Shown: positions 1-8,648, counted from the first letter of the stretch. The stretch is DNA of 64,000 nucleotides from Bizionia sp. M204 (GCF_023205095.1 NZ_CP046242.1:1291001-1355000), one strand, 5' to 3'. The notes: generated by a model from the sequence alone, not told the origin. Numbers and translations are program-made.

Positions 1-679
1 CAATGTAAGCACCACCGGTATTAGCATTGTTCACTTTAAGAGCTTCAAAAACCTGATTCATTGTAATGCCAAAACTTTTTAGTTTATCAGGATTTATGGC
101 AACTTCATATTGTTTTACATAACCTCCAAAAGCATTGACCTCGACTACGCCTGGCACTAAAGCCATTTGGCGTTTTACAATCCAATCTTGGATGGTACGA
201 AGCTCCATTGCGTCATATTTGTCTTCATAGCCTTCTGTCACTTTTAAGGTATATTGAAAAATTTCGCCCAGACCTGTTGTTATGGGTGCCATAAAAGGTG
301 TGCCAAAACCTTCGGGGATTTCTCCGGCAACTTCGGTTAATTTCTCCTGTACCAATTGCCGTGGCAGATAAGTGCCTGCCTCGTCCTTAAAAACAATGGT
401 AACCACGGACAGCCCAAAACGGGATACTGAACGCAGCTCGATGACGTCAGGAAGATTGGCCATTGCCAATTCTACGGGATAGGTAACAAATTGTTCTATA
501 TCTTCTGTCCCCAAGTTTGGGGCCACGGTTATTACCTGTACTTGGTTGTTTGTTATATCGGGTACAGAACCCAAGTTTATAGTGGCCATAGACCAAATGC
601 CCGTACCAACAAGTGCCACTATAAATAAGCCAATAATAAATTTATTATTAATGGAAAATGAAATGATTTTGTTAATCAT
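1..679 (-). CDS. RND heavy-metal efflux permease, N-terminal part (runs off the window)
   Basis: This is the first 226 or so residues of an inner-membrane proton-driven RND pump of the CusA/CzcA heavy-metal family, which exports metal ions as a trimer with a periplasmic adaptor and an outer-membrane channel. The start at 677-679 is followed by one hydrophobic helix and then the periplasmic porter region, with family-typical stretches such as SVPDIT and LPDVIELRSVSRFG. It lies 117 bases downstream of the small protein at 797-1192. That arrangement repeats at 18858-14596, where a HYC_CC_PP protein also precedes an RND gene. Ion specificity cannot be read from this portion; the mercury and copper context makes a monovalent or divalent metal likely. 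Confidence 0.9.
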   Translation of the reverse strand, partial: MINKIISFSINNKFIIGLFIVALVGTGIWSMATINLGSVPDITNNQVQVITVAPNLGTEDIEQFVTYPVELAMANLPDVIELRSVSRFGLSVVTIVFKDEAGTYLPRQLVQEKLTEVAGEIPEGFGTPFMAPITTGLGEIFQYTLKVTEGYEDKYDAMELRTIQDWIVKRQMALVPGVVEVNAFGGYVKQYEVAINPDKLKSFGITMNQVFEALKVNNANTGGAYI

Positions 680-796
680 AGAAAAAGTATTAATTCAGTT
701 TAAACCTCGCAATGCAATTAGATGCAATGCGTTTATAATGGGATGCTTACTTTGAAAAGCATCACGTAAGGATATAGCTATCCTTAAAAAACTGAA

Positions 797-1192
797 TTAT
801 ACTTTAGGGGGTTGGAAAAGCGATTCCAGATATCTGGAAGTGAAGTTTACTTTATGTAAGGTAAACTGTTTTTTCCCTTCAAACTTTAGTTGATTGGTTA
901 AAGCCGAATTGTTGTTCGCAATAATTAATACTAGAGGGTGACAACATTGATGATGGGAATGGACTGGTGTATTCTCCTTATCTGGGTTATTATGATGCCC
1001 TTCATTTTTTGCATCATTGTCAATGTAATCTTCAACTACATATTCAAGGAAAGAGTCTCCATAAACTTTATGGTCTTGATAATGGGTAATAATGCTTGAA
1101 ATTTCTTTAATTGGCCCACAAAAATCCATATCAATGCTAATTCCCTGAAAAAAGAATAGAAGCGACATTGATATGGAAAAGAATATTTTCAT
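797..1192 (-). CDS. HYC_CC_PP-like small exported protein
   Basis: A 131-residue protein with an N-terminal hydrophobic signal or anchor segment (residues 3-20), an FC motif, a His/Asp-rich middle, an HHQCCH cluster and a C-terminal PP. This order of Cys, CC and PP matches the HYC_CC_PP family of Bacteroidota, seen more clearly at 18442 and 19150. Function is unknown; the Cys/His clusters suggest periplasmic metal binding. It sits directly upstream of an RND pump gene on the same strand. A TATATTTG -7 element on the minus strand (1202-1209) lies just before the start, so it probably opens the transcript. Family assignment is weaker than for the other two copies because the leading H-Y/F-C is only D-F-C here. 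Confidence 0.7.
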   Translation of the reverse strand: MKIFFSISMSLLFFFQGISIDMDFCGPIKEISSIITHYQDHKVYGDSFLEYVVEDYIDNDAKNEGHHNNPDKENTPVHSHHQCCHPLVLIIANNNSALTNQLKFEGKKQFTLHKVNFTSRYLESLFQPPKV

Positions 1193-1201
1193 AAAGTTTT
1201 A

Positions 1202-1236
1202 CAAATATACAAATTAATCGATGCACAGGTTGTGCA
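1202..1236 (-). promoter_or_regulatory. Promoter with possible operator for the 797-1192 gene
   Basis: Read on the minus strand, 1209-1202 gives TATATTTG, a match to the Bacteroidota -7 consensus TAnnTTTG. About 20 bases further upstream is the inverted repeat TGCAC-N5-GTGCA (1222-1236), placed where a repressor or activator would touch the -33 region. The same repeat could also act as a weak stem after the small frame ending at 1246. The operator role is inferred. Confidence 0.4.
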
Positions 1237-1245
1237 AAGAAATTA

Positions 1246-1392
1246 TCAGCAACTTTTATTTTCTTGAATCGGTGGACAGGGTATAGTTCCAAAAGAGCAA
1301 TAAATACAACAGTCTCCTTCTTTTGGTTTTAATACTTTCTCGCAGTTTTCAAATTCATAAAAAGAACTGGCATTCCCTTTAAAACCTTTTAT
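1246..1392 (-). CDS. Small Cys-rich mer-linked protein, no canonical start codon
   Basis: An open frame of about 48 codons follows the merA stop in the same frame. It encodes a conserved-looking peptide with the motif GDCCIYCSFGTIPCPPIQ near its C-terminus, a dense Cys cluster suited to binding a soft metal. No ATG, GTG or TTG lies between the merA stop (1399-1401) and the peptide. The most natural start position, six bases after merA, reads ATA. Either the gene uses a non-standard start, or an ATG to ATA change has silenced it, or it is reached by readthrough of the merA stop. Short proteins with a similar CC-x-x-C motif are, from memory, common beside metal genes in Flavobacteriia. The function is unknown. 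Confidence 0.45.
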   Translation of the reverse strand: MKGFKGNASSFYEFENCEKVLKPKEGDCCIYCSFGTIPCPPIQENKSC

Positions 1393-1398
1393 TTTGAA

Positions 1399-3078
1399 TT
1401 AACTCGCACAGCAACTTAATTTAGAAACATCTTTTCCAAAGGTAATTGCTGCCAGTTTAACAGCTTCCCCTAAAGTTAAATATGGATAAAAACTTTCTGC
1501 CAAGTCTTTTACAGTGATTCCAAATTTAATAGCCATACTTAATTGTTGGATGAGTTCGCCACCTTCTGTTGCTATGACTCTTGCGCCTATTAATTTATCG
1601 GTTTCAGTGTTGCGCATCAGTTTTATGAACCCTCTGGTATCTTGCGCTGCCAATGCTCTTGGAACGTGAATTAAATCAAGTTTACTGACTTCAAAAGGAA
1701 TTCCCTTTTTTTCTGCTTCCAATTCGTCCATACCTGCTCCTGCAATTTGAGGGTCTGTAAATACTACCCAAGGTAAAGATGAATAATCCAAAATGGTTTT
1801 TGATAATGAAAATGCGTTTTGTACTGCTGCACTGCCTTCGGTTGCTGCTGTATACACAAATGCTGGTGTATTGGTAACATCTCCTGCTGCGTAAATATTG
1901 GAAATATTAGTTTCCATTTTTTCGTTAACTAAAATATGTCCTTTTTCTGTCAGGTTTAAGTCAATATTCTTAAGACCTAATTTAGATGTATATGGTTTTG
2001 TTCCTGTAGCTACGACAATATGGCCTTCTTCAATTATTTGAGTGGTAGAGTCATCAGGACATTTGCAATGAATAATAGTGTTGTCGCCATCTTTTTCAAA
2101 TTTAATGGCTCTAAAATTTGGAAGGATTTCAATCCCTTCAGTTTTCATTTGTGTTTCTAAAACATCTGTAATATCGTTGGTTTGACTACGTAATGGTCTA
2201 TCTGTAAATTCTATGATACGAACCTTTACTCCCAAGCGGTTATATGCCATTGCAATTTCCAAACCGATATAGCCAGCTCCCATTATGGTTAAGCTTTTTG
2301 GTTTTTCTTCTAAATCGAATAAAGATACATTCGTTAAGTAGCCTACTTTATTTAGTCCTTCAATGTTTGGAATGTTTGTTGTTGCTCCTGTTGCTATAAT
2401 GATGTTAGTTGCGGTGTATGTATCTTTTCCATCTACAAGAATGGTTTTATTATCTACAAATTTTGCCCAACCTTTAAGCATTGTTAAGTTTTTGAAATCA
2501 CTTACCACATCCATATATTTATGTTGCTGTAATGTGGATACTAATGCTTTTTTGTCTTTTATAATTTGAGTAAAATCAATTTCAACACCTTTGGGTTTAA
2601 TTCCTTTAAAATTAGAATGTGTTGCGTGATACACTGTTTCGGCAGCTCTAATCAAATTTTTAGAAGGTACACAGCCAACATTGACACAGGTTCCTCCAAA
2701 ATCTAATCCATCATTTACCATTAATGTTGTTAAGCCAATGCCTTCGGCTTTTATAGCTGCTGAAAATGCTGCTGAACCTCCACCAATAACAATTAAATCG
2801 AATTTATTCTTTTCATCATAATCTTTGGTATTTGTAACACAGCAATCTTTCTTTTTTATATCTTCAACAACTGAATAGTTACCTACATTGTTTACTGCGT
2901 TAATAACATCTTGATTGCTTATTTTATTGGTGTCATAAACAAATTTTCCTTCTCCTGTTTCGTGATTTACAATACTACTTACAATTCCGTCTTTAACGTT
3001 TAAATCTTTTTCAATATGTGATGAACACCCAGAACAAGTCATTCCGTTGATGTTTAAATTTATTATTTTATTACTCAT
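1399..3078 (-). CDS. merA: Mercuric reductase with N-terminal HMA domain
   Basis: MerA reduces cytoplasmic Hg(II) to volatile Hg(0) using NADPH and FAD. The 559-residue protein has an HMA domain (GMTCSGC, residues 13-18), a dinucleotide-binding GGGSAA near residue 99, the redox disulfide motif GTCVNVGCVPSK (Cys131 and Cys136), a second NAD(P)-binding region, the dimerisation domain, and the C-terminal vicinal Cys pair (Cys556-Cys557) that hands mercury to the active site. All diagnostic residues of a working enzyme are present. Its start overlaps the end of merTP by 8 bases, so the two are translationally coupled. Regulation is probably by the ArsR-type protein at 3694-4065. Confidence 0.96.
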   Translation of the reverse strand: MSNKIINLNINGMTCSGCSSHIEKDLNVKDGIVSSIVNHETGEGKFVYDTNKISNQDVINAVNNVGNYSVVEDIKKKDCCVTNTKDYDEKNKFDLIVIGGGSAAFSAAIKAEGIGLTTLMVNDGLDFGGTCVNVGCVPSKNLIRAAETVYHATHSNFKGIKPKGVEIDFTQIIKDKKALVSTLQQHKYMDVVSDFKNLTMLKGWAKFVDNKTILVDGKDTYTATNIIIATGATTNIPNIEGLNKVGYLTNVSLFDLEEKPKSLTIMGAGYIGLEIAMAYNRLGVKVRIIEFTDRPLRSQTNDITDVLETQMKTEGIEILPNFRAIKFEKDGDNTIIHCKCPDDSTTQIIEEGHIVVATGTKPYTSKLGLKNIDLNLTEKGHILVNEKMETNISNIYAAGDVTNTPAFVYTAATEGSAAVQNAFSLSKTILDYSSLPWVVFTDPQIAGAGMDELEAEKKGIPFEVSKLDLIHVPRALAAQDTRGFIKLMRNTETDKLIGARVIATEGGELIQQLSMAIKFGITVKDLAESFYPYLTLGEAVKLAAITFGKDVSKLSCCAS

Positions 3079-3682
3079 CTTTTTCTTTATTAATTACTTT
3101 ATATCCTGTTGAGTTTATTGCTTTTTCTATATCCTCTTTAGTCGTTTTTGTATTATCAAACTTCACTTCTGCGTTTGCCTTTTCATAGGAAGCATTGATT
3201 TTTACAATACCTTCTAACTCATTAACTGCGTGTTTAACGTGTTCTTCACAAGATGCACAAGTCATCCCTTTAACATCAAAATTTAATGTTTGAATAATGG
3301 ATTGATTGACTATAACCACTTCTTTCTTATTATCAGGATAAAAAATATGAGCATAATAAGGAAAAGCAATTGAAACTGCTGCAAACAATGTAATACCAAT
3401 TAAAAAACCTTTGGTTTGAAACCATTTTGGTTTTGCATCAACTTCACAACCACAATCATCGGCATTTTTTGGTTTTAAATAATTATACCAGGCATAGCCA
3501 ATTGCGATTATAGCTAAACCAATTAAATATGGTCTAAATGGTTCCATCCAAGATAGTGCAGACGCACTTCCTCCAACGCCAGCAATTAATGCTATAACAG
3601 GTGGTATGCAACAAGAAGATGCTGCTACAGCAGCAAATAAACCTGTGTATGTTGCATTTTTTGATGTTTTTTCTGTTTTCAT
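3071..3682 (-). CDS. merTP: Mercuric transport fusion protein MerTP
   Basis: This inner-membrane protein takes up Hg(II) for reduction by MerA. The 203 residues hold a MerT-like part with three hydrophobic segments, the first carrying the paired cysteines of ASSCCIPP, a cytoplasmic-type CGC motif between helices two and three, and a C-terminal MerP-like HMA domain with GMTCASC. MerT and MerP are separate proteins in Proteobacteria; the fused form is the usual arrangement in Bacteroidota. It lies 11 bases after the ArsR-type gene and overlaps merA. Confidence 0.93.
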   Translation of the reverse strand: MKTEKTSKNATYTGLFAAVAASSCCIPPVIALIAGVGGSASALSWMEPFRPYLIGLAIIAIGYAWYNYLKPKNADDCGCEVDAKPKWFQTKGFLIGITLFAAVSIAFPYYAHIFYPDNKKEVVIVNQSIIQTLNFDVKGMTCASCEEHVKHAVNELEGIVKINASYEKANAEVKFDNTKTTKEDIEKAINSTGYKVINKEKDE

Positions 3683-3693
3683 TTCTTTATAAA

Positions 3694-4065
3694 TTATGCT
3701 GTTTTTCTAATTAATTCTATTGATTTAAAAATGCTACTAAATATCTCTGTTTCATCTCTATTTAAAGAATAGTAAAGCGTTTGACCATCGCGTCTTGAAT
3801 TGATTATTCCTGCATCTTTGATTTTGCGTATATGTTGTGAGATTGCCGGCATACTCATTTTTAGAATATCTGCTAAATCACAAGGGCATAGCTCATTTTC
3901 TAAATTCAATAAATAAAGAATTTTCAATCTTACATCGCTTCCGGCAATTGATAAAAGTTTTGTCATTTTTTGAAAACTTCCTTCCATTTCATCCAATGTC
4001 TCCATACAGTTTTGTAACTGCTTATGGTTGGCTTCCGCCCTTGTACAGGTTATTTCTAATTTCAT
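3694..4065 (-). CDS. ArsR/SmtB-family metal-responsive repressor of the mer operon
   Basis: A 123-residue winged-helix repressor of the ArsR/SmtB family, expected to dissociate from DNA on binding a thiophilic metal. The helix-turn-helix spans about residues 60-85. ELCPCDLADIL at the first recognition helix has the paired Cys (60 and 62) typical of alpha-3-type ArsR sensors, and Cys7 and Cys20 in the N-terminal extension could complete a thiolate site. It takes the place of MerR as first gene of the operon. The promoter upstream holds a clear 12-2-12 operator (4103-4128), which fits autorepression. Mercury is inferred as the inducer from the neighbours. Confidence 0.9.
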   Translation of the reverse strand: MKLEITCTRAEANHKQLQNCMETLDEMEGSFQKMTKLLSIAGSDVRLKILYLLNLENELCPCDLADILKMSMPAISQHIRKIKDAGIINSRRDGQTLYYSLNRDETEIFSSIFKSIELIRKTA

Positions 4066-4084
4066 AAGTTATGTTTTACAGGTG

Positions 4085-4128
4085 CAAATATATAATTAAT
4101 TACGTAATTAAGCAAATGCTTAAATAGT
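4085..4128 (-). promoter_or_regulatory. mer promoter with ArsR-type 12-2-12 operator
   Basis: On the minus strand a -7 element TATATTTG (4092-4085) is preceded, 20 bases upstream, by TTG (4115-4113), the spacing expected for a Bacteroidota sigma-A promoter. The -33 region lies inside the inverted repeat TTAAGCA-AA-TGCTTAA (4108-4123). Extended to 12-2-12 (4103-4128) this pairs at 9 of 12 positions, the layout of SmtB/ArsR operators. A perfect 16-base palindrome, TTAATTACGTAATTAA (4096-4111), overlaps it on the downstream side. Repressor binding here would block the polymerase. Confidence 0.75.
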
Positions 4129-4190
4129 AAATATCAAATAGTATTAATTATTTCAAATTAGTATAAAATTATTTATTTAAAGTACTCCTA

Positions 4191-4757
4191 TTAAATTTCA
4201 TCCAAAAATTTCCTGTTCTCACCAACAGAATTTTTAAACTGGGTAGGCGTCATTCCTGTAACTTTTTTAAACTGGTTACTTAAATAAGCAACACTACTAT
4301 AATGAAGTTTAAAAGCTATTTCACTCAAGGTTAATTCATCATAAATGATGAGTTCTTTTATACGCTCAATTTTTTGATTTATAATGTATTGCTCAAACGT
4401 GATACTTTCTACTGATGAGAATAGAGAACTTAAATATTTATAATCAAGATGAATATTGTCGCCTATATAATCTGCCCATTTGAAATCGAGCTCCTCGGAA
4501 GAATGATGGATTTTATCTACAACCAATGTTTTCATTTGTTCAATAAGTTGACTTTTACGGTCGTCAATCAAACTAAATCCTGAATTTTGAAGCGCTTTGG
4601 CAAGGCCATTTTTGGACTGGGTATTTAATGCTGAAACCAATTTAACCTCTCCCAGTTTGACAGAGACATACGGTATTTCAAGTTGTTCCAAAATATTGGA
4701 TACCGCCGAAATACATCTTGGGCAGACCATATTTTTAATATGGATAATCTCATTCAT
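4191..4757 (-). CDS. HMA-like metal-sensing AraC-family regulator
   Basis: A 188-residue protein that begins with a short HMA-like segment containing KNMVCPRC (Cys12, Cys15) and ends with an AraC-type double helix-turn-helix domain (about residues 95-180, including LSEIAFKLHYSSVAYLSNQFKKV). The layout suggests a cytoplasmic sensor in which the N-terminal CxxC binds Cu(I) or Ag(I) and the C-terminus controls the neighbouring efflux genes. A homologue of the same design lies at 19744-20325, so the copper island is bracketed by two such regulators. It follows the small membrane protein at 4770 by 12 bases. The metal is inferred from context. Confidence 0.85.
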   Translation of the reverse strand: MNEIIHIKNMVCPRCISAVSNILEQLEIPYVSVKLGEVKLVSALNTQSKNGLAKALQNSGFSLIDDRKSQLIEQMKTLVVDKIHHSSEELDFKWADYIGDNIHLDYKYLSSLFSSVESITFEQYIINQKIERIKELIIYDELTLSEIAFKLHYSSVAYLSNQFKKVTGMTPTQFKNSVGENRKFLDEI

Positions 4758-4769
4758 ATAGTACTTTTT

Positions 4770-4946
4770 TCAAAATAATGTTGATCCAGATTTGTATAGA
4801 GAATAGTAAACAGCAGCTATTGCAGCAACAACAAAAATCAATACGATTACAAGAAAAGCTATAATTTTATCTTTTTTTGAAATATCACTTTCAGGTTGAT
4901 GTTCCTTCCTTTCATTTTTTCTTCTATTTCTTCTGCTTTCACTCAT
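4770..4946 (-). CDS. Small basic single-span membrane protein
   Basis: A protein of 58 residues if it starts at the Met at 4946 (an upstream start at 4970 would add 8 residues). It has a strongly basic N-terminal third (SRRNRRKNERK), a charged linker and one hydrophobic helix near the C-terminus. By the positive-inside rule the N-terminus is cytoplasmic. It lies between cusB and the AraC-type regulator on the same strand. I do not recognise a family. Confidence 0.6.
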   Translation of the reverse strand: MSESRRNRRKNERKEHQPESDISKKDKIIAFLVIVLIFVVAAIAAVYYSLYKSGSTLF

Positions 4947-5019
4947 TATCGTTCGCCGTGATAAAACCAAGATTGCTCTATGGTCTTATTCAGATTACTT
5001 GATTAATCCGTATTTCATT

Positions 5020-6819
5020 TTATTGTAATGTTGCTTTTACCTCTCCACAGGTTTTCATAGCCTCTCCATAATAAGGATTGCGCACCTCTTTTTCTAAACT
5101 TATCCAATAAGCACCCTTATTATTATCTGCCATTGGACAAAACTGAACATATATTTCTTCATTGACCCCAAAAAGCTGTATACTACTTATCATATGGGCA
5201 GAAAGATGCTTAAAATGCCCTCTTTGGATTACAATATCCGTACTGTTCTCAATGGCATTGGCAGAGGTCTTTAACTCCTTCTGAATGGTCATCCAATGGT
5301 TATGTGCTTCTTCATCAGATAACAACTTCATATCTACTTTTTTCAGGGATTGGTCTATTTGTTTTCCTGCTTTTTGTGCATTTTTGGCATCATCATTTAC
5401 CAATGCATCTTTTAGAAGGATATAATCATCGAAAACCTGTTTTAACTGATTCTGAAATTTGTTTGAAACGGCAATCCTTTCCTTCATTTGAGAATGATTG
5501 GCTTCATTTGTAGTTTCTCCAGAACTTTCTTCTTGCATTCCCAAATGTCCTTCGTGACCTGTGGTTGTTTTACCACCCGATGCATTCATCATACTTTTTT
5601 TGCCTTGTAACTGTGCAGCAGCATCTACGGTAAACGTTCCGTTAGTTACTACTTCATCTCCATTCTTTAAACCTTCAAGAATGGTGTAACTATCGCCAGT
5701 AGCATTGCCTAATAAAACTTCCCTCATTTCAAAAATAGCTTCATTAGGATTCGTTTTGACATAGACTACAGAGCGTTCTCCCGTCCACATAACAGCAGTG
5801 GATGGTACAGAAACAGTATTCTCGATGCTTGTTTGCACACCCTCAATTATGCCTTCCACGAACATTCCTGGTTTAAAGAGATCCTTCTTATTTTGTAAAA
5901 CCGCTCTCACAACTACCGTTCTTGTTGCAGAATTTAATAATGGGTCAATAAACGAGACTTTTGCATCAAATACTTCATTCCGATACGCATTTGTGGTTAC
6001 TTTAATAGTTTGTCCTTTTTTTAACGAAGCAATTTGGTTTTCATAGGCATCAAATTCCGCCCATACGGTATTGAGATTTGCAATTTTGTATAAGGGCTGA
6101 CCTTGCTTTAGATAATCCCCTTCTTCTACCATTTTCATTGTTACCGTTCCCGATACGGTTGCAAAAATTGGAAAGTTCTCTTGTACTTTTCCAGCAGTTT
6201 CTATAGCGTTAATTTGCTTTTCTGAAAGTTTCCAAAGTTTGAGCTTGTTTCTAACTGCTTTATACAATTCTGGTTGCGATTCTTTCAAAGATGATGCGGT
6301 AAGTAGCTCTTGCTGTGCCGCAACCAATTCTGGCGAATAAATAGTTGCCAAGCGTTGTCCTGCTCCAACACGCTCTCCTGTAGAATTAACGTATAGTTTT
6401 TCTATCCTTCCTCCAAAATACGTGACTTGTACGGCATTTGACTCTTCATTGGCTTTAATCTTACCAGATAATTTCAGGGAATTATTTCCCATTTGTCCTT
6501 GTCCTACAAGTGACGTTTGGATATTTGCCAGCGCCATGGCGTTATCTGTCATTTTTATTTCATTGGCATTTAGGCCATCGGCACCAGATTCGGCTGGAAT
6601 TAAATCCATTCCACAAATAGGACAATCTCCTGGTTCTGGTTGCATAATCTGTGGATGCATAGAACAGGTCCACATTTGGTTAGAAGCAATTTCTTCTGAA
6701 TGTTCGTGTGCGTCTTTAGCATTATTTGCGTTATCTGAAGAACCTCCACCAAATAGAAGAAATCCGCCTAACAAGCCAACAATCAACGCAACGCCTATGT
6801 AAATGATATTTTTATTCAT
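5020..6819 (-). CDS. cusB: RND periplasmic adaptor CusB-like, with heavy-metal-binding and DUF3347 domains
   Basis: The membrane-fusion subunit of a Cu/Ag RND exporter links inner-membrane CusA to the outer-membrane channel. The 599 residues begin with a hydrophobic anchor (about 5-25), then a short metal-binding module (CSMHPQIMQPEPGDCPICGMD, around residues 52-72 with two CxxC-like pairs), the barrel-sandwich and alpha-hairpin core of an adaptor, a Met/His-rich linker and a C-terminal DUF3347 domain (from about 450) ending in NPYYGEAMKTCG. It is longer than classical CusB because of the two added domains. It is separated from cusA and cusC by other genes but on the same strand. Confidence 0.92.
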   Translation of the reverse strand: MNKNIIYIGVALIVGLLGGFLLFGGGSSDNANNAKDAHEHSEEIASNQMWTCSMHPQIMQPEPGDCPICGMDLIPAESGADGLNANEIKMTDNAMALANIQTSLVGQGQMGNNSLKLSGKIKANEESNAVQVTYFGGRIEKLYVNSTGERVGAGQRLATIYSPELVAAQQELLTASSLKESQPELYKAVRNKLKLWKLSEKQINAIETAGKVQENFPIFATVSGTVTMKMVEEGDYLKQGQPLYKIANLNTVWAEFDAYENQIASLKKGQTIKVTTNAYRNEVFDAKVSFIDPLLNSATRTVVVRAVLQNKKDLFKPGMFVEGIIEGVQTSIENTVSVPSTAVMWTGERSVVYVKTNPNEAIFEMREVLLGNATGDSYTILEGLKNGDEVVTNGTFTVDAAAQLQGKKSMMNASGGKTTTGHEGHLGMQEESSGETTNEANHSQMKERIAVSNKFQNQLKQVFDDYILLKDALVNDDAKNAQKAGKQIDQSLKKVDMKLLSDEEAHNHWMTIQKELKTSANAIENSTDIVIQRGHFKHLSAHMISSIQLFGVNEEIYVQFCPMADNNKGAYWISLEKEVRNPYYGEAMKTCGEVKATLQ

Positions 6820-6830
6820 TTTAATTTTAT

Positions 6831-7313
6831 TTATTTGTTATTTTCCAATCGTTTTATCATTGCTTTCATTTCAGCAATTTCCTTTTCTTGTGCTTTGATA
6901 ATATCATCGGCTAATTTCTTAACTTCTGGATCTTGTATATCAGCTCGCTTACTAGTTAATATGGCAATAGAGTGATGCGGTATCATAGCTTTCATCCATA
7001 ATACATCTCCAATAATTGGGGCTTGGGCTCTCACAAGACCTAATGCGCCAGCAAAAAGAATAATACTACCCAAGATGATTGCTATATTCTTCTTTTTGTT
7101 TTGGTACATATTTCGCATCGCCACAAACATTATGATGGCCATAGCTGCAATACCCAAACAACTCATATAAAACCGCGTGAGACTAAAATAAACGTGATCA
7201 ATTTGATACGTGTTTAGGTACATTGTAATATACATTGCAACAAAGGATGCCGCCAGCATACCTACAAATTTTGTGTATTGATTCTTCTTTTTGTGTTGAT
7301 TTGAATTTTCCAT
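6831..7313 (-). CDS. DUF305-family membrane protein
   Basis: A 160-residue protein with three or four hydrophobic helices in the first 110 residues and a charged C-terminal tail. The stretch MKAMIPHHSIAILTSKRA is the signature of the DUF305 ferritin-like family, in which the HH pair and neighbouring residues are thought to bind metal. It lies 12 bases before cusB. DUF305 proteins are commonly found in copper loci; the molecular role is not established. Confidence 0.82.
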   Translation of the reverse strand: MENSNQHKKKNQYTKFVGMLAASFVAMYITMYLNTYQIDHVYFSLTRFYMSCLGIAAMAIIMFVAMRNMYQNKKKNIAIILGSIILFAGALGLVRAQAPIIGDVLWMKAMIPHHSIAILTSKRADIQDPEVKKLADDIIKAQEKEIAEMKAMIKRLENNK

Positions 7314-7413
7314 TTATGTTGATTTTAGTGTTACTTATTTTGTTTCTTTTTAAAAACTTTTCTAATGGTTGGCGATAAGGTTTACCAAAGTAAAAAACCG
7401 CTTAATACCGTAA

Positions 7414-7683
7414 TTAACAGTAATAATGAGGCTCTTTGGCAATTTCCAATAATTCTAAAGTTTGAATGGATTGCAAATTTTTAAGTTGAGCAATCCCCAT
7501 TAAGTTGTTAAAAGAAATCTGTTCAGGTTCATCTTTCTTAAAATGGTTTCCGTGAATTTCATCAATTTCCGTCCTACTGAAATACAAGCTACCAATAGTC
7601 CACATCAAAAATTGAATGCCAATAAAAAGGCCTAAATAGCGATGTGTTTTTCTTATTTTAAAAGCTGTCTTTCTTTTAATCAT
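7414..7683 (-). pseudogene. Truncated PepSY-associated membrane protein
   Basis: The 89-residue frame matches the start of PepSY-associated transmembrane proteins: a basic N-terminus, KTHRYLGLFIGIQFLMWTIG (first helix) and the following FSRTEIDEIHGNHF region. Full-length members continue for several hundred residues after the motif corresponding to EPHYYC. Here a stop follows at once and I see no continuation in any frame in the next 100 bases. It is best read as a remnant left by deletion. It lies one base after the DUF2911 gene, so it may still be co-transcribed. Confidence 0.6.
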
Positions 7684-7684
7684 T

Positions 7685-8263
7685 TTAATTTACTTCAAAT
7701 GGAAATTCAATAACGACCCTCTCCCAACTCAAACTCATTGTGCCTGATGCATCGGAAGTCTTTGTTATCTTATATTCTAAATGCTCCTGAACTTCTTCGG
7801 AAATTTTAGGGGTTACTTTAAATTGTAATACATTATCCTTCTCGTCATATTCATCTTTACCGTGTTGATCCCAATTGGTATTGAAAATGATTTTCCATTC
7901 TTCCTCATTAGGAATTACAAATAATCCGTATTTGCCAGCTTTCAATTCTTTTCCTTCAATGTTTAAATCTTTATTGGTTTCTATCCAAGTCGCCATATGT
8001 GCACCAGCTTGCCAAACTTGATCGTAAGCCAATAGACCTCCAAATATCATTCTATTCCTAACACCCGGTGATGAATAGTCGATGTGGATATGTGCGTCCC
8101 CTATCATCGCCATTGCAGACGTATGTGGGCTTAATACTTTCTTTGGTGGTTTCGAGGTCGTTTCAGCTTGAGGTTGTTCCGTAATTATTTCTTTTTTTTC
8201 TTGTTTACAGGACACGAAAAGAAAAGTGCATAACAATAGGCTAATAGGAATACGTAGTTTCAT
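7685..8263 (-). CDS. DUF2911 lipoprotein
   Basis: A 192-residue exported lipoprotein with a lipobox ending FVSC (Cys19) and a DUF2911 domain covering most of the mature part, including DYSSPGVRNRMIFGGL, VWQAGAHMATWIE and GKYGLFVIPNEEEW. DUF2911 is widespread in Bacteroidota and has no assigned biochemical role. It lies within the copper island on the same strand as the cus genes. Confidence 0.85.
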   Translation of the reverse strand: MKLRIPISLLLCTFLFVSCKQEKKEIITEQPQAETTSKPPKKVLSPHTSAMAMIGDAHIHIDYSSPGVRNRMIFGGLLAYDQVWQAGAHMATWIETNKDLNIEGKELKAGKYGLFVIPNEEEWKIIFNTNWDQHGKDEYDEKDNVLQFKVTPKISEEVQEHLEYKITKTSDASGTMSLSWERVVIEFPFEVN

Positions 8264-8546
8264 AAGGTTTTATCTTTAATATTTATTTTTTATTTCGTGA
8301 CGGCGAATGAATTTTCATAATTTTAATTTTTCAGAATTTATTTGTCAACGTGAATTCTATTAATGTTTGCAATACCAAAAAGCTAAAGGAAACTTCTATC
8401 ATTACCAATAGTTTGCCTGCAATGGTAATAAGCCTATAAGTACTACTTGAAAGTGAGAGATAAACTTTAATAAACCAACCAAAATGTTTACCCCTCAAAA
8501 CCAAGCATTCTTCACTAAACTTCTCTTCATCATAAGTTTTTAAATA

Positions 8547-8604
8547 CCTGACATAGGAAGAGAGACTTTATATTAAAGGATTTAATCTCTCTCCCATGTT
8601 CAGG
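8547..8604. repeat. Imperfect inverted repeat beginning CCTGACA, copy 1
   Basis: CCTGACATAGGAAGAGAG pairs imperfectly with CTCTCTCCCATGTTCAGG across an AT-rich loop. It shares its outer arm sequence and overall design with the copy 44 bases to the right. Confidence 0.5.
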
Positions 8605-8648
8605 CTGCTATTAACCAAATCAACTTTTCTTTTTCAAAATTTATTGTG

